Part shown: positions 18,101 through 26,335 of the stretch, piece after piece | Layout: each line of letters begins with the position of its first letter | Position numbering within the stretch: position 1 is the stretch's first letter | Origin: Aliarcobacter sp. | GTDB taxonomy: Bacteria; Campylobacterota; Campylobacteria; Campylobacterales; Arcobacteraceae | Reading direction: 5' to 3' | Assembly: GCA_028688995.1 (NCBI GenBank) | Contig: JAQTXB010000016.1 | Location: forward strand, 1 to 56,750 | Length of the DNA: 56,750 nt | Notes under the pieces: model-generated | What the model saw: only the letters and a program-made list of their open reading frames with translations | Databases searched by the model: none | What the model was told of the DNA's origin: nothing | Program-made: the position numbers and the translations under genes

Positions 18101-19776
18101 GAGATTCTTTTCAGTAAGTTAAAGTTTGAGTCATTTAATAATTCATTCTCAAAATATTCAAAAAAAGCATCTGAATACTTTGATAACAATACAGCTATTA
18201 ATATTTCATCTTTCCAAAAAGTATCAAGCTCTTCGTTCTCTATACAATCTTCTATGAATGTCTTGATATCTTCTTGGTTTAAGAATAATTTATCAGATAT
18301 CCAATTACGAAAAGATCTTCTAATTGGTAAGTTATATCCAATTGAATTGAAAAATGATATAGTGCCTTCTCTTTTCTCAAAATGAATATCAATAAATTTT
18401 TCTAATGCCCATTCCTCATATATATCATGAGCAATAAAATATCCTTTTGATTCATTTCCTATTATTCCATCTTTTATTAAATCCTTTACACTATTTTTGA
18501 AGTTTGTTTCTACTATATAAAATTGTCCAGTAAGGGCTCTATTATTTGAAAGTTCAAGAAATGCTTTACCTCTATTAATATCTCTTTTAACAATAACATT
18601 GTTCCAAAGAGCTTCTTTAAATTGTTTAAGATTAAATATCTCTTCAGCTTTATAGCATTTTAGATATTCATTAAGATAAAAAGGTTTTTTTATTAGGTCT
18701 AATACCTTTTCATTATCTGGTAATAAAAAATCTTTTTCTTTAGAGATTAATAGTAATTGTTCATTTGTTATTTCATCTAAGTTTATTGGATAAAAAGGAA
18801 CTCTAAAAGTATCAAGAAGAACCCCTTGTAAATCCTCCAAATAGTTATTTCGAGTTGTAAATATGATTTTCCAATTTGATTTTACTATTGCTGATAAAAA
18901 TTCAATGATGGGGGTGTTATCGATAATATCCAAGAGTTTTTCAGCTGAATCAATAACAATAATCTTTTCTTTATCATCTTTATTAATATTAATAAAATCA
19001 TAAAAAGAGTAATTACTGGCTAGTTCATTTATATTGGTAATATTTAAATCTCTTGCATTAAAAATATAAAATGGTATATCTTTTTTATTTTCATATAGTT
19101 TTTTGATTAAAGCAGTTTTACCAACCCCCGCATTTCCGTGAATAAGAAGAACTTGATTTTTTTCAAGGTTTTTAGTAATTGTATTTAGTTCATTTTCTCT
19201 ATTTATCTCTATTCTTTCATTGTTAAATAGTATATCTGAATGAATAATATTTAATATGCTTTTTGTTTGTTGTTGCTTTTGAAAAACTGTGTCAATAATA
19301 CTACTATTTTCAAAGAAGTGTGAAGAAATAATTGCTTGCTCTATAGTTACAAATGGAGATTCAAAATAACTTTTAAGCCTCCATTCTATTTCAATATTTA
19401 ATTCACTCGCCTTTTCATTGGTATCACTTAGAGCTTTAGGCTCTCTAGTACCAACACCTTGCCCAAATTCACTATTTATATAAAATATAATTTTTGTTAT
19501 ATTTGGATAATCTCTTTTCGCATTTGCTATGGTATCGATTAATTCATCTTTATGATTTGAAGAAATTGTTCCATCATAAAACTTTGATTGAAAACCAATA
19601 ACCTCCGTCCCAATTTCTAAAGGTTCTGTTTCAATAGCAGATTGGTTTTTGTATCTAAAAATACCAAATGGCTTATTATATTCTTTACAAAAAAGTACAT
19701 AACAGAACCATTCAAAATTGTCTCGTTTATTCTCTGAAAACTTTGAGTTGAATATATCCCAATTGGGTTTTACCAT
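15190..19776 (-). CDS. Avs-like STAND NTPase with N-terminal nuclease-like domain
   Basis: A 1528-residue protein. Residues 15-110 look like a PD-(D/E)xK (Mrr/Cap4-type) nuclease: FEWFC, an acidic AIETEPL, then IGFQSKF with the Q-x-K signature and an IIFYIN strand. A P-loop NTPase follows: HGNAGVGKT (P-loop 214-221), Walker B IIVIDSAEK (272-280), sensor IIFTTRN (304-310). The remaining ~1100 residues are helical and repeat-like, as expected of a sensor arm. Domain order and size fit the AVAST/Avs antiphage family (nuclease-STAND-sensor), where binding of a conserved phage protein triggers DNA cleavage. It stands alone, as Avs genes usually do, near the type I locus. Which Avs type and which phage protein it senses cannot be read here. 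Confidence 0.75.
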   Translation of the reverse strand: MVKPNWDIFNSKFSENKRDNFEWFCYVLFCKEYNKPFGIFRYKNQSAIETEPLEIGTEVIGFQSKFYDGTISSNHKDELIDTIANAKRDYPNITKIIFYINSEFGQGVGTREPKALSDTNEKASELNIEIEWRLKSYFESPFVTIEQAIISSHFFENSSIIDTVFQKQQQTKSILNIIHSDILFNNERIEINRENELNTITKNLEKNQVLLIHGNAGVGKTALIKKLYENKKDIPFYIFNARDLNITNINELASNYSFYDFININKDDKEKIIVIDSAEKLLDIIDNTPIIEFLSAIVKSNWKIIFTTRNNYLEDLQGVLLDTFRVPFYPINLDEITNEQLLLISKEKDFLLPDNEKVLDLIKKPFYLNEYLKCYKAEEIFNLKQFKEALWNNVIVKRDINRGKAFLELSNNRALTGQFYIVETNFKNSVKDLIKDGIIGNESKGYFIAHDIYEEWALEKFIDIHFEKREGTISFFNSIGYNLPIRRSFRNWISDKLFLNQEDIKTFIEDCIENEELDTFWKDEILIAVLLSKYSDAFFEYFENELLNDSNFNLLKRISFLLRLACKKADKSFFENIGLKKQLPSIFNNIFLEPKGYGWSSYIKFIFNNLDRIDYKKMNFVLPIIFEWNNKYKKGETTKFASLIALNYYNNLLNEGYYEKEPSNLIKTILFGASEIKNELEKIFKEVVENKYVKYNDPYYELCKPILTKMEYNHIAKISTKYVLKLADLFWYKPQRKKRNYRYDELEEEEYSLVDEHEFRYFPSSLFQTPIFWCFEVEQNLTFDFILDFTNKTIKSFLDTKRNSRDIYKVNFSINNIKIEQLHNSTLWGMYRGMNTSPYLLQSILIALEVYLLSKAKVLDKKNLETLLSYLLIKAENSAITAVIASIVLAYPEKTFDIALELFKVKEFIESDFNRAITEHTNNIDMSFDFTSQMHSLERETESKREHRKESLSNSMFKYQLLDKKYKKEKILIEEIIDNYYNEIDKKPKENKDWKLFISNHIDLRNMNVKEEVNKENQIVMSFEPKLNEELSNYKKTVLESINEANKYTQLSLWSTLKLDNNEKHKEYDIYSSNIPLVIKRIKEILESNDIFNERIPIDCSCILLRDFNKYLNKEEKILCKEILIDHIFHRDADYNIEKYISVFPTLIKQFSKEKDDLKMKLLKLLRLGYGIPTFISMWETDSKDVYSLVIAFLVLEPLYNIRYDEYRHREDRSGYRERLDYSKIWDEILEENKEIVKKFYNNELSFEDIPIFKSINIEVLSKVFNIFPMKIETDEVRDLSYKLNNTISNKILLDKEDKVSYQNRDSFCLNLSYIMLNSKFDEIDLYLKPIFDNFRSCEVISSLLDTLINTQKVLNKYECFWYIWEKLREPIVFLCKKGDGYGYIDKIIQSYFFSGYTFGRNIFPDNVKEWHTLKNKNRKFFKEVSESLGHCVTTLDSLSTILNGVASNYFNDGVFWISNILKHNNFTNKKLGVNTVYNLEILMRKYIYENRIKIVQTKNIKDSLLIILDFLIEKGSSRSYILRERIL

Positions 19777-19904
19777 AATAATTTCTTTATTTTAATATCT
19801 TTAGTAGTTTATCATAAAATAAAAAAAGAGATTAAAAAATTAATAAGATGATGAGAGAATTACATTCTATGGTAATATTTATTTTTTGATGAGTTCCTTT
19901 TAAT

Positions 19905-19975
19905 ATAAAGTACAGGTTGTTGAACTTTTTTTATAACTCATATTTTTGTGTCTTATTTTCTGTTGACAGATCACA
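19905..19975 (-). repeat. Dispersed repeat family remnant (d)
   Basis: Contains AAGTACAGGTTGTTGAACTT joined to TTGTGTCTTATTTTCTGTTGACAGATCA, which is the family's left terminus (TGATCCGGTAACAGAAAATA...) in reverse orientation. An internally deleted or rearranged copy. Confidence 0.5.
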
Positions 19976-20107
19976 TTGAGTTATAGAACCATAGAAGTAG
20001 TACAGCATCTTATGAATGAAGATGAAATAGCCCTTGGAATTGCTATTGAAAAGCTGATAACTAATCCGAATTTATATAGAGAAACTCTTGATAGAGAGGA
20101 GGAGTAA
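19970..20107 (+). pseudogene. C-terminal gene fragment beside repeat (d)
   Basis: An open frame runs from the repeat end to a stop at 20105-20107 and reads SYRTIEVVQHL, then MNEDEIALGIAIEKLITNPN and a short acidic tail. It has protein-like composition but no proper start: the 5' part was cut off by the repeat end. I do not recognise the family. A restart at the ATG at 20012 would give only 31 residues. Confidence 0.35.
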
Positions 20108-20126
20108 AATTTCCCTCGGGAAATTT
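20107..20126. terminator. Palindrome after the fragment
   Basis: AAATTTCCC-TC-GGGAAATTT is a perfect 9-bp inverted repeat beginning in the stop codon of the preceding fragment. It resembles a terminator stem without a long T run; it also resembles the hairpin core of the attC sites at 25.6-27.6 kb, so a decayed cassette end is possible. Confidence 0.4.
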
Positions 20127-20229
20127 CTAGCTATGATTTAAGTATCTATGCTATTGACATATATACACAAAAAGTGTACAATTCATTCGTTTATATTTAA
20201 TATAAACATTTTTAAAATGCTTTCTCTGT

Positions 20230-20345
20230 GAACAAAGTTTAAATTTTTAGATTTTATTGACAGAGGGGTTCTGTTGTGAAGAGGGGTTGCAAGAAGAGCC
20301 CAAGTGGAGAACCTAAGTGGTGGTTCCAAGTTTTCTTGTCCTTTT
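20230..20345. other. GC-rich, possibly structured island
   Basis: Between about 20259 and 20325 base composition jumps compared with the flanks, with two GAGGGGTT copies, GGTTCT able to pair with AGAACC, and a GGTGGTTCC. It lies just downstream of the PBECR-like gene. I see no reading frame I trust; an RNA element or a scrap of foreign DNA are both possible. Confidence 0.25.
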
Positions 20346-20353
20346 TCCGTCTA

Positions 20354-20845
20354 TCAAAGTTTCATTTCAATTTCCACACTAATGCTTATTTTATTAATAA
20401 TTTCAATTTGTTCAATGATTTTAATTTCTTCTTTACTACTAAAAAAGCTTACAACTAATTTTCCATCTTTTTGTGGTTTTAAAACAACTGAATATTTTAA
20501 ATCACCTTTTGTTTGTATAAATTTTATTTTATCTTCTTTAGCTGGAACTGAAATATTATTTTTTATAACATTCCCTAATTTTAGAATATCATTAGCTTTT
20601 ATTTCACCAACACAACCAGTTCCATAATGCTTGAGTAAAAAATGTTTAAATCCGAAATCTTTATTTCCTAATCTAAGAATGATGTCATATCCAGCAATAT
20701 TAAAAGTTGTATATTTTTGAGATTTCATGACAAAATCATAAATAGCTTTTTGGTCAGGAGTAAAATCCCATTTATTAGCTTTTTTTGTATTTATTTCTTT
20801 AAATTCTTTCTGTAATTGCTGTAATTTTAATTCATAATCAGTCAT
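20354..20845 (-). CDS. PBECR-like nuclease domain protein (tentative)
   Basis: 163 residues. The centre (DIILRLGNKDFGFKHFLLKHYG, then GEIKANDILKLGNVI) resembles the phage-associated Barnase/EndoU/ColicinE5-D/RelE-like (PBECR) nuclease fold, in which a His in a 'GFKH..ekH' element and a following 'dIl..g.vi' helix recur; strands with VVLKPQKDGKLVVSFF end the domain. A helical, Lys-rich 40-residue N-terminus precedes it. There is no signal peptide and no adjacent immunity gene. Function is inferred from pattern only; it may be a toxin remnant. Confidence 0.4.
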   Translation of the reverse strand: MTDYELKLQQLQKEFKEINTKKANKWDFTPDQKAIYDFVMKSQKYTTFNIAGYDIILRLGNKDFGFKHFLLKHYGTGCVGEIKANDILKLGNVIKNNISVPAKEDKIKFIQTKGDLKYSVVLKPQKDGKLVVSFFSSKEEIKIIEQIEIINKISISVEIEMKL

Positions 20846-21150
20846 AAATCTTTCTATTTTTGTTAATTTCTTTAAAACTATATCTAAAAAATGATTTTGA
20901 GCTTCTTTGCAATGTAAATTAAAGAAATTATAAAGACCGTAAAATTGAACTTTTAAAGTTTTTATAATTATGTAGATATTTTATAATAGTTAGCAAAATA
21001 GGCTATTTAAGGAAGATTGATAATTCTTTCAGTAACAGTTGTTTCCATACATAGTTATTCCATATTTATTTCAAAAGAATAGAATCTAAGTGTAATAATG
21101 GAATGACCCCAATAAACTAGACAATATTTAATTAACAAAAAATTTTATTT

Positions 21151-21334
21151 TAAGAACAGTTTTTACTAACGAAAAGCTTGTTCTTCAAGGAGTTGAATTG
21201 TTGAACATACTCCATAAAGTACTGGTTGTGGAACTTATTTTTATAACTTATCTAGTAACAATTATTTTATCCATATTACGCCTCCAAATATATTTAGCAT
21301 TTTACTATGTCCTATAAACTGTATCCAGATAATC
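21151..21334. repeat. Dispersed repeat family copy (e)
   Basis: Carries AAGAACAGTTTTTACTAACG, then AAAGCTTGTTCTTC (a palindromic pair AAGAACA/TGTTCTT), ACTCCATAAAGTACTGG, and at its right a reversed left terminus (ATGTCCTATAAACTGTATCCA). Both family blocks are recognisable. It marks one edge of the glycosyltransferase module; copy f marks the other. Confidence 0.55.
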
Positions 21335-21337
21335 TCT

Positions 21338-23500
21338 TTAAATAAAACTTGATGTTGTTTGTATGTTAACTGACTTTAAATATAAATTTGTGGGAAGTTT
21401 TGAATCATCAATATTACCAGCAAGTTCACGAGATTTTGTTGGCCAAAGATTTATATGAAATTTCATCGGTAGATGAGGAATTGGTGTGGGTCCCCAATTA
21501 TTTCTTGTATGAACAAGAATATTATCTACATACCAGCGAATCTGATTTGGATCCCACTCAATTGCATATACATGGTAATCTTCTGATACATCAAAGCCAA
21601 GTTCTATTTGTAATGGAGTACCTCTATAACCATAATCAAATCTTGCACCTTCAACACCTGGATTATAGTAAACATTGGTTAACATTTTTGTTGGATTATT
21701 TCCAGTAAATTCAATATCTATCTCTTGTCTAGGAGAGTCTCTATGTAAAAAAACACCAGTTATAAATCCAGACACTTTAGGTGGTTTAAGTTCTGTTTCA
21801 AACCTACCATATAAAAAACTTTTATTACTTGTTATTGCAGCAGAACTATATTTTCTTACTTCCATATTTTCCTTTTTAGCAGTAAAAATATGGCTATTAT
21901 CTTTACTGCTAAAATTTGACGGACTAAACATACATTCATTACCAGGAAAAGTATCTTTTCTCATTGACCAAAACTCTGTGTTATTAAGTTGCAAATTATC
22001 TTTTAATTTATAGCTTATTTCATTATTAGGTTGTGAAATAAGGCTTCCCGATTCTATATCTAAGCCCTCCCAAGAATTCGATTGAGGGATAATCCAAGGA
22101 GATTCATCAGCCTTTAACCATTTACTAGATCTATTAATTGTATTAGTGGATTTATTTTCTTTTGAAATATATTTTCTTTGCCCTAATCCTAACAATTCAG
22201 GAAATGGACTTACTGGTGGAACTATACCAAAAAATTCACAAATTGGCTTCCATGTTACTGACTCTTGTTCGTTTAAAACTAATACTCGTTTAGACCAGTC
22301 TTTTCTAAGACTTTCTAATTTATCTTTAGATAAACCTTTTGAAAATATTATTAAGTGAGCTTTTGGGTATATTTTACATAGATTTACTAAATGGTCTTCT
22401 ATACATTTTACATTTATATAAGCATCAAATTTTCTATCACTTAAGTTTTTAATAAGACTATTTTTTTCATCTTTTGGTAGTTCAAATAAGTCACTACAAC
22501 ACCTAAATCCAAGCATAGATAATGCCATAGATAATGAAGTTAACTTATCACTTTCTTTTCCAATAGCAAAAACAGGTAAAGTAGTAGGTTTATTTTTAAA
22601 TACGCTAGGTGAGCCATCATTTAATACCCCTATTTGGGATAATATAGGTAATACAGAATAAAAATTCACAGAAGCTTCATCTGACCTTTGAGGAATAATA
22701 GATTTTTTAATCATTAACGCGGTAAGTTGATCAAACTTGTGATTTATCCACAGATCTACAGGACCTCGTAAAGGAAGCATTTCAATTAGTTTACTTGCTC
22801 CTTCTTTAGAAAGCACATATCCAGACATATACCAAATACCGCGAAACAGTTTAAAAGTACTCTCAGTAAATGCCACTTTTTCTGCACCTAAATCAACTTC
22901 CTTGAAAGATAAGAAAAGAATGTCAAATAAATTACCTTTATTTTCTTTTTTTATTAATTCCTTCCAACTTTCTTCCATTAGACTAGAAAAATTTGGATGT
23001 AAACATATATCGTCTTCTATAACAAGTGCATAAGATTCTGTACCTGATGCAATTTTTTTCCATACCTTTATATGTGAAAGAGCTACCGCAATTTCCTGTT
23101 TACTCATGTTAATATTCATATCTAAGTTCAAATCTTTAGGTAATGCTTGACATGGATCTACAAATAATTGTTCTCCTAATGTGTATTTCGAATTAATATT
23201 ATCAATAGGTGCATCTTGTTCTAAATTTATAGCATCTACGGCAGTAACTCTTTCCAATATATTTGTTAGACGATTCCGGGATGTATCCATAATTTTCGAA
23301 AACTCGGATTGAACCCTATTATATCTATTAGGTTGTCTATCTAAATTAATTACGTATATTTTTTCTATACATTCAATCTTTTTATTATTAGCTGATACGT
23401 TAAATGCAGAACATTTTTTTTTCGTAAAGAGTCGTCTAAAATTTTGAAATAATATTTTCCCCTTATTTATAAAACTATGAGATGTTTTATTTTTATTCAT
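21338..23500 (-). CDS. GT25 glycosyltransferase - GH16 glycosidase fusion
   Basis: A 720-residue two-headed enzyme. Residues ~45-300 are a GT25 (LPS-type) glycosyltransferase: IYVINLDRQPNRY (48-60), AVALSHIKVWKKI and the acidic IEDD (161-164). A middle region (~310-440) resembles a degenerate nucleotide-binding fold. The C-terminal ~220 residues are a GH16 jelly roll with the catalytic EIDIEF (E593, D595, E597), preceded by FYGRFE and followed by YHVYAIEW and WYVDN. GH16 enzymes cleave or transfer beta-1,3/1,4-glucans and galactans. No signal peptide or TM helix is evident. The ribosome site AAGGAC is good. It lies 20 bp after a GT32-like gene on the same strand, flanked by repeat copies. Joint function is unknown: perhaps making and trimming one surface glycan. 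Confidence 0.8.
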   Translation of the reverse strand: MNKNKTSHSFINKGKILFQNFRRLFTKKKCSAFNVSANNKKIECIEKIYVINLDRQPNRYNRVQSEFSKIMDTSRNRLTNILERVTAVDAINLEQDAPIDNINSKYTLGEQLFVDPCQALPKDLNLDMNINMSKQEIAVALSHIKVWKKIASGTESYALVIEDDICLHPNFSSLMEESWKELIKKENKGNLFDILFLSFKEVDLGAEKVAFTESTFKLFRGIWYMSGYVLSKEGASKLIEMLPLRGPVDLWINHKFDQLTALMIKKSIIPQRSDEASVNFYSVLPILSQIGVLNDGSPSVFKNKPTTLPVFAIGKESDKLTSLSMALSMLGFRCCSDLFELPKDEKNSLIKNLSDRKFDAYINVKCIEDHLVNLCKIYPKAHLIIFSKGLSKDKLESLRKDWSKRVLVLNEQESVTWKPICEFFGIVPPVSPFPELLGLGQRKYISKENKSTNTINRSSKWLKADESPWIIPQSNSWEGLDIESGSLISQPNNEISYKLKDNLQLNNTEFWSMRKDTFPGNECMFSPSNFSSKDNSHIFTAKKENMEVRKYSSAAITSNKSFLYGRFETELKPPKVSGFITGVFLHRDSPRQEIDIEFTGNNPTKMLTNVYYNPGVEGARFDYGYRGTPLQIELGFDVSEDYHVYAIEWDPNQIRWYVDNILVHTRNNWGPTPIPHLPMKFHINLWPTKSRELAGNIDDSKLPTNLYLKSVNIQTTSSFI

Positions 23501-23520
23501 AAGTTCTTGTCCTTTATAAT

Positions 23521-24366
23521 TTAATTAAAGATTTTGCAGTTTGATATTCGCCAGTTTCTAGAATCATTTCTATATGATAAAAACCAAATAGTTTTAGATA
23601 ATTCTTCCCAATCTGTAAGAATCTCTATTTCATCGTTAAAAGTGGAAGTTAATAGAGCTGCGACAACACTTGCTGTAATATTTCCGGGGCCAGTAGTGGA
23701 TTGAATTTCAGGTAGATTGTCGTGATCTATATTCAATAAAATATTGGTTGCTCTTTCAAGTGCGTAACCAATAATTGGATTGAAAGGAACTGAAATTATT
23801 GGATTATTATTAAAATAATATATCCAATGTTTATTTTGAGTATCATTATTTAAAAAATTTTGGGTTTCTACCATTTGATTTAATTCAAGATCATAACATA
23901 ATGGCTGTAACTTCAAATTTGAATTTATAAAATAATTATCAATCTTTAAACCACTATACACATCATCTGAATCTACATACATACCTCCAGAGTAATTAAT
24001 ATAGCAAAGGCGAAAATAGTCACTTTTCATTGCAGGGTGATAACAGTTATCAAATGCCAACAAATGCTCCTTCTTTAAATTAGATGAAATGTATTCACGA
24101 GCAGATTTTTCATTAAATAAAATGTATGTATATCCTTCTTCTTTTAATGATTCCCATGATTCCATACATTTTTTAACATCGCTAGGGATAGAGTTGGCTT
24201 TGTCCCAAAATTGTATAATTACTTTAGGAATGATTGTGTTGTTTTTTGATAAATTATTACTACCAATTCTTAGTTTATCTTGAAGAAGATTAAAAATGGA
24301 AGTTGATCGCTTTATATCACTTTCTGAATTTTCTATAGCAAAGTTTGATGGAACTAATTTGGGCAT
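23521..24366 (-). CDS. GT32-like glycosyltransferase
   Basis: 281 residues. IPKVIIQFWDK (47-56), SDYFRLCYINYSGGMYVDSDD with the DXD-type metal site (132-135), and a C-terminal INTER-strand region with TGPGNI are those of the OCH1/GT32-type sugar transferases seen in capsule and LPS loci. AGAAGGA precedes the ATG. First gene of a two-gene operon with the GT25-GH16 fusion. The sugar and acceptor cannot be predicted. Confidence 0.8.
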   Translation of the reverse strand: MPKLVPSNFAIENSESDIKRSTSIFNLLQDKLRIGSNNLSKNNTIIPKVIIQFWDKANSIPSDVKKCMESWESLKEEGYTYILFNEKSAREYISSNLKKEHLLAFDNCYHPAMKSDYFRLCYINYSGGMYVDSDDVYSGLKIDNYFINSNLKLQPLCYDLELNQMVETQNFLNNDTQNKHWIYYFNNNPIISVPFNPIIGYALERATNILLNIDHDNLPEIQSTTGPGNITASVVAALLTSTFNDEIEILTDWEELSKTIWFLSYRNDSRNWRISNCKIFN

Positions 24367-24547
24367 GAATATCCTTCTTATGACTTAAAATAATTTTATA
24401 TCTTTATTCTTTAATTATAGTGTTCAAATTTCGATTTAAATAGTAAGAATTAGAAGTTGTATTTCTTTTTTCATTAATTATATCTACTTATATATAATAA
24501 GAAAATTTATTTAATATATGAAAAAATAATTAAAACAATATCATACT

Positions 24548-24640
24548 GTGATCTAGTTCCCGAAATAGGACATAAAATTTTGAATAGCTTCTTCCTCAAC
24601 CTACTGGTTGTTGAACTTGTTTTATAACTTATCTTTATAT
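24548..24640 (+). repeat. Dispersed repeat family remnant (f)
   Basis: Left terminus TGATCTAGTTCCCGAAATAG, then CTTCTTCCTCAACCT fused directly to ACTGGTTGTTGAACTTGTTT. The central ~90 bp of the family are deleted. Confidence 0.6.
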
Positions 24641-24789
24641 CAATTTTCTGCCCACACTAAACATACATAAAAAGCATATATAAATTTTAAATTTATTTAA
24701 GAAACATCTTAATTTCCAACATTTTTTATACTAACATCTACAAAAATACCTTATTTAAGATGTTTGTAGGCATTTTGATATATTACACT

Positions 24790-24872
24790 TTTGGTGCATG
24801 TTATTGTTCATTTTTATGGTGTTTTATATATAATGTATATTCAATAAATAGTTATGTATTATAAGGAGCCAT
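24790..24872 (+). promoter_or_regulatory. Cassette-array entry region: possible promoter and recombination point
   Basis: A -35-like TTGTTC and a -10-like TATAAT within TTTTATATATAATG precede AGTTATGT at 24850-24857, which resembles the GTTAT crossover core ending each downstream attC. The first cassette would begin at 24852. No attI-like or full attC structure was recognised upstream, and there is no intI. Confidence 0.35.
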
Positions 24873-25568
24873 ATGCGCGAATTTAGAATTAGTGTCGGAA
24901 ATAGCCTAAAAGACAAATTAGGTGAACTTGGTTTTTTTCTGCAACAAATTGCTGATATCTCAAAGCTTATAGAGTATAAACATTTAACACTTAACTATCC
25001 TATAAATATCGAAACGGACAAATTAAACTACTTTTTCAGTGCCTATTTAAATGCGATTCAATCTTTGAAGGATGGTGTTCAAACTGCAACAGGCGAAAAT
25101 TTTTCTTGGAAAAGGCTTTCACCAACTTATGGAGACTTCATCTTCTATTGCAGAAATGCTACAACACATGATGGATACCATTTAATTAACTCCGGAAAAG
25201 GGACTAAAAACTATATTACGGGCCCTTTACGACGTATTGATAATCAGGGCAAAGTAATTAAATTTGATCCACCAAACCAAGACATTCGTACTCTGTGCTG
25301 TGATATTACAAAAGAAATTTTGGTAAATTTGCGTGATTTTCTGAATCTAGAAGGTCAAAAAATTCCTTTTGCGGAAGAGGTTGACTTTAAAAAATCCATA
25401 CAAGAATCGCTTAACAGTGATTTTATCCCTCAAGAAGTCAAAGATATGATTAAAGCAAATCAGAGTGAAATTGAAGCATCGGTTAAAGGTATTAAAGTTG
25501 ACGTCGTACAACAGACTATTAATGCAATTGTATCTGTAGAAACAATTATTACCAATGCGCATACATAA
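24873..25568 (+). CDS. Cassette 1: uncharacterised protein with HEPN-like motif
   Basis: 231 residues, mostly helical. FYCRNATTHDGYH carries an R-N-x3-H signature like the active site of HEPN ribonucleases, at about residue 95 behind a helical N-terminus; a long C-terminal helical region follows. AAGGAG precedes the ATG. Its stop codon lies inside the left core of attC 1, typical of cassette genes. Base use (stretches such as GGGCCCTTTACGACG) is richer in GC than the host genes, suggesting recent arrival. I do not recognise the family; a nuclease role rests on the motif only. Confidence 0.6.
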   Translation: MREFRISVGNSLKDKLGELGFFLQQIADISKLIEYKHLTLNYPINIETDKLNYFFSAYLNAIQSLKDGVQTATGENFSWKRLSPTYGDFIFYCRNATTHDGYHLINSGKGTKNYITGPLRRIDNQGKVIKFDPPNQDIRTLCCDITKEILVNLRDFLNLEGQKIPFAEEVDFKKSIQESLNSDFIPQEVKDMIKANQSEIEASVKGIKVDVVQQTINAIVSVETIITNAHT

Positions 25569-25631
25569 CAAATCAGTGGAGCCAATAAATTACCCTGCGG
25601 GCAATTTATTAGCTCATTTTAAATGTTATAT
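25564..25631 (+). other. attC site 1
   Basis: CATAACAAATCAGTG (left core), arms GAGCCAATAAATT and AATTTATTAGCTC with one unpaired base and a CCCTGCGGG tip, then TTAAATGTTATATG (right core, crossover after G25625). This is the plan of an integron attC: imperfect palindrome bounded by AAC and GTT cores, directly after a gene. Confidence 0.75.
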
Positions 25632-25642
25632 GAAGGAATGAA

Positions 25643-26242
25643 ATGCAAAACCTAAAGTCATCTTGTGAAAGACTTTTTAGACTATATTATAAACACAATC
25701 AAGAACCCGACTTAGATACTTTATATAATTTATTAAACTCTATTCATAGTTTAAATGATATTTTCAACAGAACTTTAAAAGATAACTTTTTTGAAAGTGA
25801 TGAATTTATAGCTTTAAAAGCACTAAGAAATTTATACCATCACCAATCTGAAATTCAGAATGAATTTAAACTCATACCGATTGAAGATGGTAGCGTTTTT
25901 ATATCAGATTTAATGTATTTATGTATTATAAAAAAATCTTCAGCAGAAGAAGCCATTCAAAATATTGACAAAAAATATAGAGAAGAAGAACGTAAGAAAA
26001 TAAATAAAGTATTTAAATGGTACAACCATGTTGTAAATATAAATCCTTCTATATTTAACTTTGTAGTTAAAGTTTATGAAAAAATGGAATCACATGGTAT
26101 TAGTTTATCAACAGATGATTATCTTGAATTCAAAAATTCTTATGATTTTGAAATCCAGAATGGATATTCTCACTTTATAAGTGGTGATATTAGATGTCAC
26201 CCAAATGATATGGGTAAAATTTATAATATGGAATTTTCTTAA
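25643..26242 (+). CDS. Cassette 2: uncharacterised protein with HEPN-like motif
   Basis: 199 residues, helical. ALKALRNLYHHQSEI contains R-N-x3-H, as in HEPN-type RNases and in cassette 1, but the proteins do not otherwise look alike. A Lys/Glu-rich helix (KYREEERKKINKVF) follows and the C-terminus ends in short strands. GAAGGA lies before the ATG, within 12 bp of the attC 1 crossover. No family recognised. Confidence 0.6.
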   Translation: MQNLKSSCERLFRLYYKHNQEPDLDTLYNLLNSIHSLNDIFNRTLKDNFFESDEFIALKALRNLYHHQSEIQNEFKLIPIEDGSVFISDLMYLCIIKKSSAEEAIQNIDKKYREEERKKINKVFKWYNHVVNINPSIFNFVVKVYEKMESHGISLSTDDYLEFKNSYDFEIQNGYSHFISGDIRCHPNDMGKIYNMEFS

Positions 26243-26244
26243 CC

Positions 26245-26314
26245 ATATAACAAAACCTTGGAGAGAAATAGTTTACCCTAGCGGAAAAACTATTTCTCAA
26301 GTCAACTGTTATGT
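26245..26314 (+). other. attC site 2
   Basis: ATATAACAAAACCTTGGAG (left core), arms GAGAAATAGTTT and AAACTATTTCTC around ACCCTAGCGG, and CAACTGTTATGT (right core, crossover after G26308). Its stem sequence differs from sites 1 and 3 but the architecture is the same, as is usual for attC sites. Confidence 0.72.
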
Positions 26315-26335
26315 AAAATTAAATAAAGGACTATA

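Noticed and set aside
20276..20627. Two plus-strand frames opposite the PBECR-like gene
   Set aside because: They lie antisense to a better gene and begin in the GC-rich patch; no family features.
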